This document shows positions 12,026 to 40,462 of a stretch of 64,000 nucleotides of DNA, piece after piece; the first letter of the stretch is position 1; each line of letters starts with the position of its first letter. This DNA comes from Temnothorax longispinosus (Eukaryota > Arthropoda > Insecta > Hymenoptera > Formicidae): NCBI RefSeq assembly GCF_030848805.1, contig NC_092359.1:23665205-23729204 (forward strand), read 5' to 3'. The notes under the pieces are model-generated. The model saw only the letters and a list, made by a program, of their open reading frames with translations, made no database searches and had not been told where the DNA came from. Position numbers and translations under genes: made by a program.

Positions 12026-15000
12026 TACATTTAAGTTTAAGCGATACGCATACGACGAATATATCTGTCGTTCATCTTTATGTTTTATAATAGAGTATAA
12101 TTAATTAGAGGATTCCCCATTTTTCATCAATCGCAATTTAATCACTTTCTATATAATTCTTGTGTAATAAACGGAAACGAAGCATCACATATACACTAAT
12201 CCTAACCTAACCATACGGTAGGTGTAGTAACAGTAACGGGCTAACAGGGCAAATATCAACAGGCTTGCTAACTAAACAAATTGAATCTTCTCTATAGGAT
12301 GGGCAATAAAGCAAAGTAATGGAGGATTCACATTTGTCCGATATCAATTGTCCAATAACATTTGTCCTCCAAGGACAAAAACGTCGGCTAAAGTTCCTAG
12401 AAAGGACGTTTCTCTATTGGATATTAAATGTCGTACATACATACGTAGGATACGGTGTGAAACTTTCATAAAATGTTTATAGTAGAGAGAATTTTTCTTT
12501 GTTTTATTAGACAAGTGGAAAACGAATATTACTGCAGGATATCAAATGCGTTTCAAAAAGTTGAGAAAGAATATTTTAATCCCATTTGAAATAATATATG
12601 TATATATATCAGGTTTTTGAAATTCGCTTAGATATTCGTTATTTCATAGATAATTTTCGGAATATTTAGATTTAATATGCAATAAATTTAATGTCTGCAG
12701 TCTTTAAATAATTATAGATATATTCAACTATTAATTCGTCCAGAGAAATTTTTGATCTTAATAATTGAATTTTTAGAGACTATTTATATTTCCAGTTTTT
12801 CAGGCCTTATTATATTATATATTATAATTATATAGTATAGTCATCCGTGTTCTCTCAATATACAGTCAAATTATTGTCTTTCTCTCTTTCTCTCACTCAC
12901 TCACTCACTCATTCAGTATTTGGAATTGAGTAAAATTGTACAAACGATCATTAACATTTCAAGTAAAAAAGGAGATGTTATTTTTTATATCTTTTTAATA
13001 ATCAATTTCTGTTTAGGGCAGAAGGAACGGTACATGGGAAAAAAATAAAATGTACGATAGTAGGAATTATATTTTTATTATTATTTTATTATAAAGGACA
13101 GTACGTTACAGATACATAGTTTGTGAAGGTACTGACGTGCAGTCTTGAGAGATTCTAAATATATAGACTCTGTACTCCTGTACATACATACAAGACTATA
13201 TTTATTAAAAAGTAAGATTCTTTCTATTTGACAATATTTTATGATATTGGATGATATTTACAGAGTTAAAGAAAAAAAAAAGATTATTTTTCTAGTGCTT
13301 TCCCTGAAAGGCCTGAAAGAGCGATCGTATGACTGTAATTTTTTTTATATTACTTTTTGTATATTGACTATTGTTTATTATTTTAGACTTTTTACATACA
13401 CGACGTGCACCACTAAAATTTAATTGTTAATCTACTGATAAATGATCATTTTTTTTTATAAACATATAATTTAATTGTGAAAGGAGCTTAAAATAAAATA
13501 AAATTTCTTAGAAATAGCGTAGATGATGTCAAGTAGAAAAACATTGGAAGCACGAAGAAGGAGAATTAGAGTATTCGCTATTTTGTCGAATTTAACATAA
13601 ATATGCATTTTCGATTAATGTTGCATGCATATATGGTAGAATCAAATAAAATACTATTAGGTACGATATATAATTCGAAGACTAAAATATTATCGTCAAC
13701 TCCACGCGTAACATGTACATATATGTCATCTATTGCCAGTCATTGGAATGCTTATATTACAAGCTAATAATGAGGAAGATAATTCATATTTTTGTTTTTA
13801 TCTCTTTCCGATGAGAATAGTAAAATAGATTTCCACGCGAAGCGGTATCGATATATCACTTATTATATATATTTGTTCAAGATCTATCGATTGTTTACTT
13901 TTTTGTGACTGTATTAGAATTGATTGACTATAACGTAACGTTTCTCGATAAGACGTTAAAAACAGTATTGATTAGTCTTGTAACACGTTAATAATCACCA
14001 AGGGTTCATATGAATATGAGCACCACTTCGAGTGATCCTTACCGAGATATTTTATATCTGGCAGGACATTTCATAGAAAACGAAGTCATGTATCTTGAAA
14101 AATATTAATGATAGAAAAAGAGTTAGAGATTATAAAATCTTTTGGTCCCGTAGTCACTATTACATAGACAAAAGCTAAATTACGTGTTTTCAATAGCAAA
14201 AAACATGTATACAATGTATTTTTTGGGGGAGATTTTTTTACAAAAACATTACAGTGCACTTTTTAAAAATAAGTTGTCTCACAAAGGCAAGGACAGTCAT
14301 GTTTATGCTTAACAAATTACGTGCTAATTATTTTTGGTTTCCAGAGAGGCCTTTTAAGAAATCTTGCAAAGTTGGTAATTTATGAATACTTAAGCTGATC
14401 AAAGGATATTTTCTTTTTATTGCAGTTCTCTTTTTCAATATTTGTATTAATTATTGCCATTATTGGAAAGAGAATTGTGTGATGCGTTAATTGACGTATA
14501 ATAAAACAGAGCAATTTAAGAAATAGATACACTGTAATGATTCAAATAAAGAGTATAACATTATCATAAAAAGAATACACGCAGTAAAAATATAATATTA
14601 TAAAATCAAGTTGTTTTTCTAAAATCCGGTGTGGAAGTCCTTTCATCTAGAGTTTTAATAAACTGCAATAAATTCAAAAATGGTTTTTTCCTCCGACTCT
14701 TTTTCTATCTTTAACGTTATTCAATATACACGACTGGTTTCTTTTCGCAAAATTACCTGTGTATGTACGTTTACAAAGAAGATACGATGAAATATATATT
14801 GTATATTGCTTGTAGAATACATTCATCTTTTTCCTCGAGAAGTTTCTTATTTATAATATTTGTGTCTTCTACTTCCAATTGTGTATGAGTATGTCAGTAT
14901 GTGCGCGCGCTTTTGTGTTTCTTTTCCATCGATCAAGTTTCGTCAAATGGTCGTGCTATCTGTCACGAATATCCAATTCACACAATCAGCTTTGGGTCTA

Positions 15001-15372
15001 TCTTCGGCATTAGATATAATTAGATAAAGAATCCTGTATTAACGATTGTTATTTTTATTTTATATCGACTGATTACATTATAATTCTACCGTTAATTCAG
15101 TTTGACAAAATTTTAATCCATAATAATATTGATCCATATCCGATGTAGCCAATTTTTAGATGAGAGACTGCGAGAGAGTGTGTTTTAAAAATTCCACGTG
15201 TAAAAGGACATTTTTCCTGCAAGATCTTTTTGCAGAAACATGAATAGAACATTTACAAGTTCAGTCTCTTGCGGCGCATTACGCCCAGAGCTGACCAAGT
15301 CGTAATCGTAGCCGGATTTTATCCCACGTTGGTTTTTATGAGCTTTTCTTCAAGAGCTCGCGTGGTGACTGA

Positions 15373-15406
<34 letters not shown>

Positions 15407-15845
15407 CATTTTAACTTACTTGCTCGTTAATGTGATTACGCGAGCGAAAATCTAATAACTTATTTTAATCGTGGCGATATGAATTCATGTTAAGTACACG
15501 CTTCGTAGATATTTCGCGATCTATATTCATTCGTCAAGTCGTTCTTGCGTCAAGTCGCTCGCAATGTTTTTTCTTTCGGCCGCAGTAGCGTCTCGTGCCA
15601 TGGTGACAAATCGTAATCTTGAAGCACATTGGAGCATTTTATTGAAGATTTCTGTTGATATTTTTCAGGCGCGATGAGTTCAAGTCGCACGGAACGATTC
15701 TTTTAGCATTTAGCTTTTAGCTTTTAGCTTTTGTAAAAGTCTGCACGTGTTCGAATCATCGAATCTCTTCTACTGTTTCTACTCACGCATCGCGGAATCG
15801 AATCGCTCGTTCTCGTCGTGGCCCTGTTCGGGCCGTCGTGTGCCG
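12026..15845. other. AT-rich region downstream of the dopamine receptor gene
   Basis: The region runs between the RING gene's start and the last recognised Dop1R2 exon. It is AT-rich, with a (CA)n tract at 15375-15404 and a TTTAGC tandem near 15705-15733. No coding exon could be supported. It probably holds the Dop1R2 3' UTR and possibly an alternative terminal exon. Confidence 0.5.
15375..15404. repeat. (CA)n microsatellite
   Basis: An uninterrupted run of about 15 CA units, non-coding, about 450 bases beyond the end of the last recognised Dop1R2 exon. Confidence 0.9.
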
Positions 15846-31348
<15,503 letters not shown>

Positions 31349-34300
31349 GTTTTACCGTGCGCAGCCGTATTACTACGACGTATTACGGTCTCTCGACCGT
31401 AATCTCACCCTGACGTGCGATTGCCCAAGATGATTTTGACCTTCTTAATTTTCACCAGACGACCAAACGTCAGGGTATCGGCCGTGCGTAAACATTTGCG
31501 AGATCTCTCTTCGTCTTCGCACGTCCTCTCATCTCGTCTCGCTGAGATGCCTCGAATCATTACAATGCTTAATGAGGTTGCTGTATTTTACATTAGCTAA
31601 GATTTAATTCTGTGTATCTTATAAAGCTTATTGTTAGTTTTATTTTGTCAACATATTTATCGTGAATCTCTAACTGATGAAAGAGTATTCGGCACCACGT
31701 ATCCTTTTCGGCCGCAATACTAAAGTAACATGTTGAGAACACAAGCATCACACAGGCATAATCGAGAGATAATGTCAAAAGTTTAGATTTCTTTCTTCTA
31801 CTTCTCCAGCAGTATTTTCATTCGGCTAGGATTATCTTTCATTCAAATATCTGAAACAAGCAAATAAGCTCGTTAAGTGTCTGTCCCTTAAAATAGGTGC
31901 TAATGAGAAAAACGTAACAAAAATTTCGCGAGTTTGACAATTTTACTTGAATTATATTATGATTAAATTAATTTAACGCCATCTATTTAACAAATGCTTT
32001 TTTTTACTTATGCACTCTGATAAGAATCTCTAATATTATTACGAGTCTTTTAATGAAAATCAATCTTGGATGTTCTCGTTTGATCAAATATTTTACCGTC
32101 GGCAATCAATTTATTGCATTTTAATTTATAGAATGATGATATATTTCGTTTACAATTTTATCGATTAGATCAACATTATGATTGAAGCAGAAACAGTAAA
32201 CTAATATTTTGTGAATGTCTAAATTAAAGCAGCGAATTTCATTTTAAAAACACTTTTTCTTACTGTCTAACTTTGAAATCAAATGCTGAATAGGACATGG
32301 TAGGATATGAAAAAGATTCATGTTTCGGCGTTCAAAGTGAGAACATGAGTCAAATTAGGCTTTTATTCGTTCAAATATTTATAGCTGTTTGACCAAAGCA
32401 GTTCTGATCGTAAAGCTAAACCAACGATAGTATAGTTTAGTTAGGTTTGCGCTTAGATCCTGTTTTATGTACATACATATATCGTAATACAGAGAATCCG
32501 AGAAAACAGAGATCAAGTAATCTTACTTCTTCCACGTTATAACCTATAGCAATCGCTGTTGTAGATTATAATGATAAAGCGATCAAAGTAAAGACCAACA
32601 TGTATTAACGTAATCTAATTTTAAGTGAACCTTCTTGCCTCGATTATTTTATTGACTAACATTGGTGGCTCCATTTTGTACCAGAGACATGACGTCTGAG
32701 AACTTGACTCTTTGAGATATTATCTTTTTTGGAGTAATAAAGCTATCGTGCCCCCGTCCCCCGTCCCCCCACACACACATACACACGCGTCATCACATTT
32801 TGCATATGAGTCTTGAAATTTTTTCTAATATTGCTTCTGTTTTTTGAATATTAAATTTGTGCAGACAAATAAAAGCTTATCGAAAGAAATTGTAAATATT
32901 GGATCAGTTTTCATAAAATGCTGTTAAATCGTAAAAAAGTACTTTTATTATATCGGAATCGAAAGTGATATATAATATTATTAACTTTGATTATTACAAC
33001 AAACTGAAATTCGCGAGCGAATGTTGTAATAAGCTCGCTCATATGCCCTACGTGGCCTACGTGAACAATCAGTTTCAAAGAGCTTCGACATTCTGTTTCA
33101 GCGTTAACTGTCTATAAACCGCTCGCCGACTATGGCTATTTATGGATATTCATCGTTGAGTGATTATCACGATCATCTTTGACCCCGCACCCTCGCGTCC
33201 TCGTGGCCTCCCTCGTTTTAGCAGTGTAATATACGTATACTCGATCTTACACGTAGAGCTCCCTCCCGTGTTGAAGAAAGCCGCCGTTGAACTTGGTCAT
33301 TACGGATGAATAGTACCAATGGCGATCGATATGCACATAGTACTATAAAAAAGTTTTCCAGAACGGCCAACTCATTAATGAAGAATATATTTTTCTGGAA
33401 CGGCGAATCAAAAATATCTGCTTCTTTGCACAAATAATAAATTTTAGGAGCAAAATAATTTTAAATTGTTTTTATAAATTCATAAAGATTTATCTTTTCT
33501 AGTTTAATGATGTTTCAAACTTCATTGATAAATGGAAAATATATTTTATTGAAAATAAAGTGAGCTAGACACTCTTGACATCTGTTGTTTATTTATAAAT
33601 AGTAAATGATTTAAAAACACAAATTCAAGAGTATAAACATATAGCGCGATGTTAGCAATGAAAAATGTTTCTCTCAAAAAAGAAATCCTTATATCACGTT
33701 TCTCGAAGAGGGTTGAGCTAGATCTACGTGTGATTTCTTTCCCTGTTTCTTTAGGACGTGCGATAGGAGGATCAAGAGAAGGTAGAGATAACTTACGTAA
33801 CTGATCGGAAGAATAAGAAAGAATATCAAGAGCAAGGAAGCGAAAAATTGGACGGAAAAATCGAGAGAATAATATTACAACTGTTTTGCAAAACTCGCAT
33901 ATGAAATAATGAGAATACCATTGTTTCAATATTTAATTTGCAATCAATGTGTGTGATCTCGTATTTGTATAAATAATTAAATAAAATGTTTTTTATTATA
34001 TATAATTTTTGGTATCGAAAATTAATGGAGAAATTAATGGAGATTATGTATAATTATTGATTTTCAATTATAAACTTCTCTCTCTCTCTCTCTCTTTTAC
34101 TCGCTACTGAAATAATATACATCTAAACATAAAACAACTTTTACGAGTCGCAGGAAGGAGGAATCTGTTTTACAAGGCTTGATATCACATTCGCGTTTAC
34201 ACAACTCCGTCGCAGCCAATTGCAAAATTGCACAAGATTGGTCGAACGATAATCGTGCAAGCCGGAAATCCGTGGGTGTCAATGGTCTATTATATCATAT

Positions 34301-35570
34301 GTAACTCTCCAGACATTCATTCATTTTGCACTTGTGAAATTCAAACATCTTTTAATAAAAATACCTACTTGATTGGAAAAGATGGCTAATTGTATTTACA
34401 CTAATTTATTTTGCACAACGCTGCAGCGAAGATAACGTGCATATTGATCCAAATAGTGGATCGACATATCGGATAATCTATCGCGTATTTGTTTTAAATT
34501 TTATGGATATTAAAAAGTCAAGTTAGATAGAATATTTTCAGATTTCAATTTCTTGAATTGTCGATAATTTTGTGTTTGCACAAAGAATTAACGATACGAT
34601 AAAAGGACGTACTTTGGGGGAGGCCCAAGCCCGACTCGGACTGTTGCGCCATTGAATTTGAATTTGAAAAGGGATTCTAAAAAAACGATTCTAAAGAATT
34701 TACCTGATACTGCCATTTCAGAACGAGAAGCAACTCTTCAGCATACTGGCACAATATGATTCTCGTTTTTCTATGCTTTCACACGGTAGTGTTAGAGACA
34801 CATGATTTAATTTAAAAATTATACAATGACGAGCGAATATTCTTTCGATAAGCTTTCAATCCTCGATAATCTTGTCTCATCTTACATCAATGAACATTTC
34901 TTTTACCGTTTTTCTCTATTGTCATCGTATCGTATATGTCTCATAAAAATGTCTCACTCCTCGAACACGTCTAAACGTTACAAGGTGCCGTTCCTGTTGC
35001 GACGACGTAATGAAACGTGTTGGACGTGTAAAATTAAAATAGTTTGAGTATTAAAAAAGAAAAGGATAGATAAGCTTTGAAAATAAAATGACAATGGCTA
35101 GGTATGGTCGCTAGTGTATTGATAATGTTTAAAGTGCCTGCTACGTATACATTTTGAGACGCGATCAACTTCATCCACCGTATATCTGCTACGTATCTCG
35201 GAGCGTTTCATCGTGTATCGTCATAAAGATCGTTAATCTTTTTCATGAAACGCATCATCTTGAAAATATATGTAAAATATTCTTCTATGCGAACAGTTAA
35301 AAAATTTTATTAAAAAAAAAAAAAAAAAATGATAGAACACTTTATAATTGACACTGATAAGATTTGAATAGTAACTTAACGAATGTTTAACATATCCGTA
35401 CTTGTGTTTTGCCTAAAGCAATTAATGCTTGATTTTTTTAAGACGAATTAAAGAAATTAGAGTAAAATCTAACTTAATGAACAAAGTAAAAGTTTTCTGA
35501 AATTTCCAACTACTTATCGATCTAACATATAGAACCTTTGTGGGCGAGATATACTATCCAATTAAGTACT
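31349..35570. other. Upstream region of Dop1R2
   Basis: No protein-coding exon could be supported. The ATG of Dop1R2 exon 1 follows a CpG-richer leader, and 5' untranslated exons probably lie in this stretch. One possible minus-strand donor is CAG/GTAAAT near 34704. The remainder is AT-rich with short simple repeats: a C-rich/CA tract near 32752-32786 and CT near 34080-34094. Confidence 0.4.
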
Positions 35571-36115
35571 AGAAAAGGTCCCTACACATTTTTCTATTTT
35601 AAATCCTTCTATAATCTCGAGTTAGGTCCTAATTCAAATTTCGAGACCGCAATTGGTATTTAGAGGTAAAAAGAGTTGCTCTTTCCAAAAATTCAGTCGG
35701 GGTGATAGGATGGGATATCTGGAAAAAAAAAGATATAAAGGTTGAAAGTGAAAATAAGAAAACCAAGTGTGACCCCTGCTTTTTTACTGACAAATATTCA
35801 GCTAATAGACGACTTCGTCTAACTTTTTGAGTAGAATAAATTGATATAATTATTATTTAAGTGATTTATATAACAAAAATTCTACTGAAAAAGGTAGACA
35901 AAATCATTGAATATTTTCCAGTAAAAAGGCAGGAGTCACTCTTTTTACTTCCACTTTCAACTTTTATACCTTTTTTCAGATACCTTATCTTGACTTTTGA
36001 CTAGATTTTCGGAAAGAGCAACTCGTTTTACCTCTAAATATTAATTGTAGTTTAAAAATTTGGATCAGGATTCGAATTGTAAGGATTTAAAACAGAAAAA
36101 CCCGAAAGGGACGTC
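35571..36115. repeat. Fold-back element with about 200-bp imperfect inverted arms
   Basis: The left arm (about 35571-35795) and right arm (about 35905-36115) pair as inverted copies at an estimated 75-80% identity. Conserved blocks include TTTAGAGGTAAAA.GAGTTGCTCTTTCC and GTTGAAAGTG. Each arm edge carries a GTCCCT...TTTTCT.TTTTAAATCCTT-like terminus. The roughly 110-base centre is AT-rich. The arms have diverged much more than those of the other hairpins, implying an older insertion. No ORF is present. Confidence 0.7.
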
Positions 36116-36569
36116 TTAGAATTTAAGCTAATATAATTATTTGGGGGGCTTTTTCGATTAAACAATCGATAAATGGTATTATAGACTCAAGTGTCTCACG
36201 TTTATAATGTAACTTGAGTCGTTTACTTCGTTTAATGTGTTAAATTGTGTGAAGAAAAGCGAAAAGTTTTATTGAAACGACGGAAGACGATGGAAGACGA
36301 TAGCGGTAACGACGAAGGTATTAAATAAAGATTATGCCGCGGGCGAGACGCTACGCACCGTTATGTACAACTTTTGTATTACGAGCCGACCGTAATACAA
36401 CATTCTTTCGCTGAGGAAAATACGCGGATACCGCGGTCGTTCTTCATTAGCAAATTATCGCGCCAGTTAACGCGCGTTAATTGTCCTCTAATCTATAACA
36501 TATCCCGTTTGCACGTGGACCTTCAAGGTCAGACTCTTTCCTGATCGCCAACATTCGATCGATTCGATT

Positions 36570-36659
36570 GATGCACGATGCACGATGCACGATGCACGAT
36601 GCACGATGCGCGATGCACGATGCACGATGTCGCGACGTTCGAGGTTCGAGGTTCGAGGC
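36570..36659. repeat. 7-bp minisatellites: (GATGCAC)n then (GTTCGAG)n
   Basis: About 8.5 tandem copies of GATGCAC (36570-36630), one with a single substitution, are followed within ten bases by three copies of GTTCGAG (36637-36659). Open frames across it give repeated short peptides and are not genes. Confidence 0.9.
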
Positions 36660-37076
36660 ACAGGACGGGCGACGACAGTGTTGTTGGTGATTTGCCGTCA
36701 TTTGGTAAGTGTGTCGGATATGTCAGTGTCAAATGAGAGCGAACGCAAGGAGCTTGACCGAGGAAGGGTCAAAATGGACGATCGGGGATGTCTTCGGATT
36801 CTTACTCTAAACGCGCACGTACACGATAAACGGTAGAAACAGCGTGGCTTGGATTGGAGCCTCGCGGTACTCTTCCTCGAGAGAACGCGGGACGTGTTTC
36901 GCGGTTTTAGAAGGCCAACTGCTACCATCGCGTGGCTCGAAAGCTCTGCACCCGTCGCGCTTGCGCGCCGCATCGAGCCGCGTCAAGCCTAGCCGCATCA
37001 TCCCCGCGCACACATACACGCACTTTCGCCCTTATCAACTTTTGCTCCAAGCACCCTGTTTCTTGCACGTGCGTCA

Positions 37077-37131
37077 CGGATATTCACAGATATTCACGGA
37101 TATTCACGGATATTCACGGATATATACGGAT
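37077..37131. repeat. 10-bp tandem repeat (TATTCACGGA)n
   Basis: Five successive 10-base units, the first with CAGA and the last with TATATACGGA. The tandem sits in a CpG-rich island at about 36500-37190. Confidence 0.85.
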
Positions 37132-37160
37132 AGACATGACGTAGATTTTTCTTTACGTCA

Positions 37161-37168
37161 TGACGTCA
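37161..37168. promoter_or_regulatory. Perfect CRE palindrome (TGACGTCA)
   Basis: The 8-base CREB consensus occurs exactly. It lies inside a larger hairpin, in which an ATGACGTA at about 37136 is mirrored by TACGTCAT at about 37155. The site is within a CpG-rich island that could be a distal promoter or enhancer of the minus-strand Dop1R2 gene. Function is unproven; a chance match is possible. Confidence 0.3.
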
Positions 37169-37944
37169 CGGAACCACGGTTCTTTTAGCTTTTAATTATT
37201 TTTTAATCATTTCTCGATGCTATATTCTTTCAAATTTATTATCTTTAACAGGTCATGCACACACACATGTATAATTATAATCTGTATCCTTTGACACATT
37301 CTACGTAACACAAGTCGTTGGCACGTTTGCCAACAAGTATCATCAAACCTCGTATCATCCTCGACATTACGTTTATACCCATATTTAAACACGTACACTA
37401 ATTTTTTTCATTCGTTTAGTTAATTACATGTGTGTTATGTGTCACACATTTTCTACATTTGTCCATCATTAATGATGTACATAAACGTTAGCGTCGTGTC
37501 ATGAATTTTCTACGGTAATATCATAATAAAGCCTAATAGGATAGGATGCATACGAGACGAATATATCTGCAACGTGTTGCGAACACAAGTTTTAGCATCT
37601 ATATTAAGCCTGATTGTATTGACACGTGATTGAAGAGTATAAAGAATATTTACAATATATCAAACCTGTGGTACGAACAACAGGATTGCCTCGTATTTTG
37701 CCTGATAATTTAAATAGAATTGATATACGATTTATGGATTTGTGGATTTGCGGATTTGCGGCGACAATTTTGTAACAACGAATCGACTATAAAATATACA
37801 GATTCGAAATATATATAGAGGTATATACAGAGATTTAAATAGTTTTATTATCCAAATATTTTAGATTGCGCGCAGAACAGAAATATAGGCAGAAAGTATT
37901 TAAATCTTTTGACTTGGGATTTACGATGCAATCATCTTTTCAAG

Positions 37945-39043
37945 TTATTTCCGATTTTCGGCACAGCATCCTCCTGGAGGATGAACGGTATCTTTCGCCT
38001 GCGTGGCACAATCCGCACCTGCCGAGTCTCTCTCGTTCTTTTCATTTTTAGTTTGTTTGCAACAACCAGACATACAGCAACCGCCGGCTGCTTCTCTCGC
38101 TCTAATAAAAAATACAGTAATAACGTTTAAAATATTAATTAATAATAAACGTAATAACAACAACAGTAATCATGATATTAAATACAAGACAAAACTGTGA
38201 GAAACTCTGAATAAACATCTAGTAGGAATTTATTTTGTTCAAGTGTGTAAATGTGATGAAAAAGGTGAATTTGTGAATTCATCTAAAATAGCCCATATGA
38301 CCGCCTTTTTAACCTTGTCATCAAGTAGGACCATTGCGTTGGTAGATTACTTTCCTGCTGGGCAGCAGCTCTTTTGATCTGTAGTGGCATCGCTACAACA
38401 TCCGCCATGCTCTTCCTTCGTACCCGAGCAACATTTGGCACCACAACATCCTCCGTGTACCTTTTTTTCTCTACATATTTAGTCGAGTTACAATCATTGA
38501 ATTATCAAAATCTCTAACTGTAAGAATATTATTGCAATGCTTGTGCCATCATTATGCAGCCAGGCGGCCATATAGGTTTAAATAATTTTCCGAATTTTAA
38601 ACTGGTTATCACGCAATTTTTACTTTTTGCTACAACATCCAGCGAAGTCCTTTTCCTTACTGGCCACACTGTTCTTTTTCTCGCCACTGTTCAAACATAA
38701 TGTATAATACATAACACATACATTATTTATATATACACATAAACGTATTTATAAATTTATATATTTATAAATATATATGAAAACTTACTTGCATCGACAG
38801 GTCACTTGCCCAGCATATCCTTTTTGACTGGTAATTTTTCTATAAAAGGTAACATGGATATTTTTCATATATGTATGTATGTATATAACCATTTGCACAT
38901 GGCATTGTTTTATACGTTCAAGTATATATATACATAATACTACATCAAAAAGTATGCAAGAGAAGTTTATAATATAGTATGAGAGATAAAAATTGCTTCA
39001 TGTAACATAACACAAATATTACTTACGCACAATGATCACACAT
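37945..39043 (-). CDS. Cysteine-rich metallothionein-like protein, five exons
   Basis: Exons 39043-39027, 38839-38789, 38686-38624, 38470-38351 and 38101-37945 join in one frame, all at phase 2 (408 nt, 135 aa). The protein has 21 cysteines, no aromatic core and no signal peptide. It starts MCDHCA, has TCRC at residues 19-22, then repeated Cys-Cys modules: AGCCSK, GGCCGAKCCS, GGCCS, SCCP, GGCCMSGCC and a final GGCC. Lys/Glu/Ser-rich spacers separate the modules. Many thiols in CC and CxC/CxxC patterns suggest metal binding as in metallothioneins, but I cannot match it to a defined family, so function is inference. Exons 4 and 5 have the same module order, suggesting exon duplication. Each donor GTAA falls so that a retained intron gives an in-frame TAA at once. 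It is 478 bases downstream of an OBP gene on the same strand. Confidence 0.68.
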
Positions 39044-39513
39044 GATGAGTTTTTAGTGTCTTAAATTTTGTATTCTGAAAAATTCTAAAATTTTGATAAA
39101 ATGTATATTGTGTTGAAAATTTATATGTGACGTGAATTACAAACAAATATTACGCGTTACCATGGTTTTGTTCATCTTTTTCTCTACCGGCATTTTTTTA
39201 AGGAATTTTTGTAAATATATAAAATGTGTCATATTTATAGAATTAATTTTATTTTATATATATATATATAATATGTGTGTGTGTATAATATACTATATTT
39301 AAGAAATAATATGTATGTTTAAAAATTTTTATACATTTTCTTTTAGAAGATTGCAAACTAGAAAAATTATCTTTAATATATTCTTCAAATGACATAATTT
39401 CAGTAAAATAGCGTTTCTGCGTATAATATATACAGCTACTGCAAGTCCAAGCTGCTATTCCTATTTATATTTTTCATGATGCAACGCTTTACATATATCT
39501 AAACTCAAAACAA

Positions 39514-39519
39514 TTTATT
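39514..39519 (-). terminator. Polyadenylation signal of the complete OBP gene
   Basis: AATAAA on the minus strand begins two bases after the OBP stop codon. This unusually short spacing still supports the choice of the last exon. Confidence 0.45.
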
Positions 39520-39520
39520 T

Positions 39521-40462
39521 CTAAATAATAAACGATACGCTTTTCAAGATCTGCAAACAGAATTGTTGCATGAGTTATAAAAGAGAGTACATTATGACGA
39601 TAATAACTTTATGTTATAAATAAAATATAAAAAATTTACGTACTTCAGGTTGCGCTTTAACGTAGCATATAGCTATTTGAAAAGCTTTATCGCAAGCATT
39701 CTCTGCTTCTAAAAATTAATTTTTCTATTAATTTATTATCGACTATATAATCAATTTTTGTTTTTCAAATTTTTGATATACTCATATTATGTCCTACGTA
39801 ATATATGCTAGTAGGTATATGTTTACGAATCTATATACGTATATAGGTATATTGAACTGCTACATTTTATATAAAAAGAAAAGAAAATATAAAATGTACA
39901 TTTTAAATGTTGCAATAATTATAGATTGACCTTGTTATACGAGAAAGTAACTAAATATAATGAGGAGACTTACGAATCGATTTACATCGATTAAGAATTC
40001 TTTTCGATGACTCTTGCATATTGCGCGGGAGATGACGCAGAGCTTTTTCAACATCTACATTGTTATTCTCATTAAGAATACCAATTTTTATCATAAAGCA
40101 TCTCAAATAACATTTTAATTTTATATCAGTTTGTTCAATATTACCAGCCTTTAGTTGCTTTAAGGATACTGGATCAAAGAAGCCAATTAAGAAAAATAAA
40201 TACATTTTTCTCAATGTGCGAGTAATATAAAATATTCATACCCCAAGAAACATTCGTTTGCTGACGACAATCTCGTTTAATGTCCGCTTGTGCTCCAACA
40301 TACACACAAAATAAAACAAATTTACACAGTAAATATACAAAACGTTAATTTTTGCAATATTAGAGAAAAATTTTAAAAGTAATGTAGAAAAATAAAATAT
40401 TTAAAAATGTTACTTACTAGCAGAAGAGATAAAGTAACGAGTAGTATATTTGTAATTTTCAT
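39521..40462 (-). CDS. Odorant-binding protein (PBP/GOBP family), complete
   Basis: Five exons: 40462-40414, 40292-40242, 40168-39974, 39708-39644 and 39550-39521 (390 nt, 129 aa). The signal peptide is MKITNILLVTLSLLLVTQA. All six OBP cysteines are in order: C1 in KRDCRQQTNVSW, C2 and C3 in KLKCYLRCFMIK, C4 in LNRCKSI, and C5 and C6 in NACDKAFQIAICYVKAQPE. The last exon adds ILKSVSFII after a strong acceptor (TTTGCAG); reading through instead would give VRKFFIFYL. Exon 1 has two overlapping donors; only the later one (A/GTAACA) keeps frame with the DIKRDC exon, so the better-looking GTAAGT four bases earlier is not used here. Likely a lymph carrier of small hydrophobic ligands. The same five-exon layout is inferred for the OBP at the left edge. 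Confidence 0.86.

Noticed and set aside
37136..37163. Hairpin with TACGTCAT arms as a terminator
   Set aside because: Eukaryotic context; intrinsic terminators do not apply. The CRE reading is kept at low confidence instead.
36477..37188. Several overlapping open frames on both strands
   Set aside because: Driven by 7- and 10-base tandem repeats and stop-poor CpG-rich sequence; frames do not resemble proteins.
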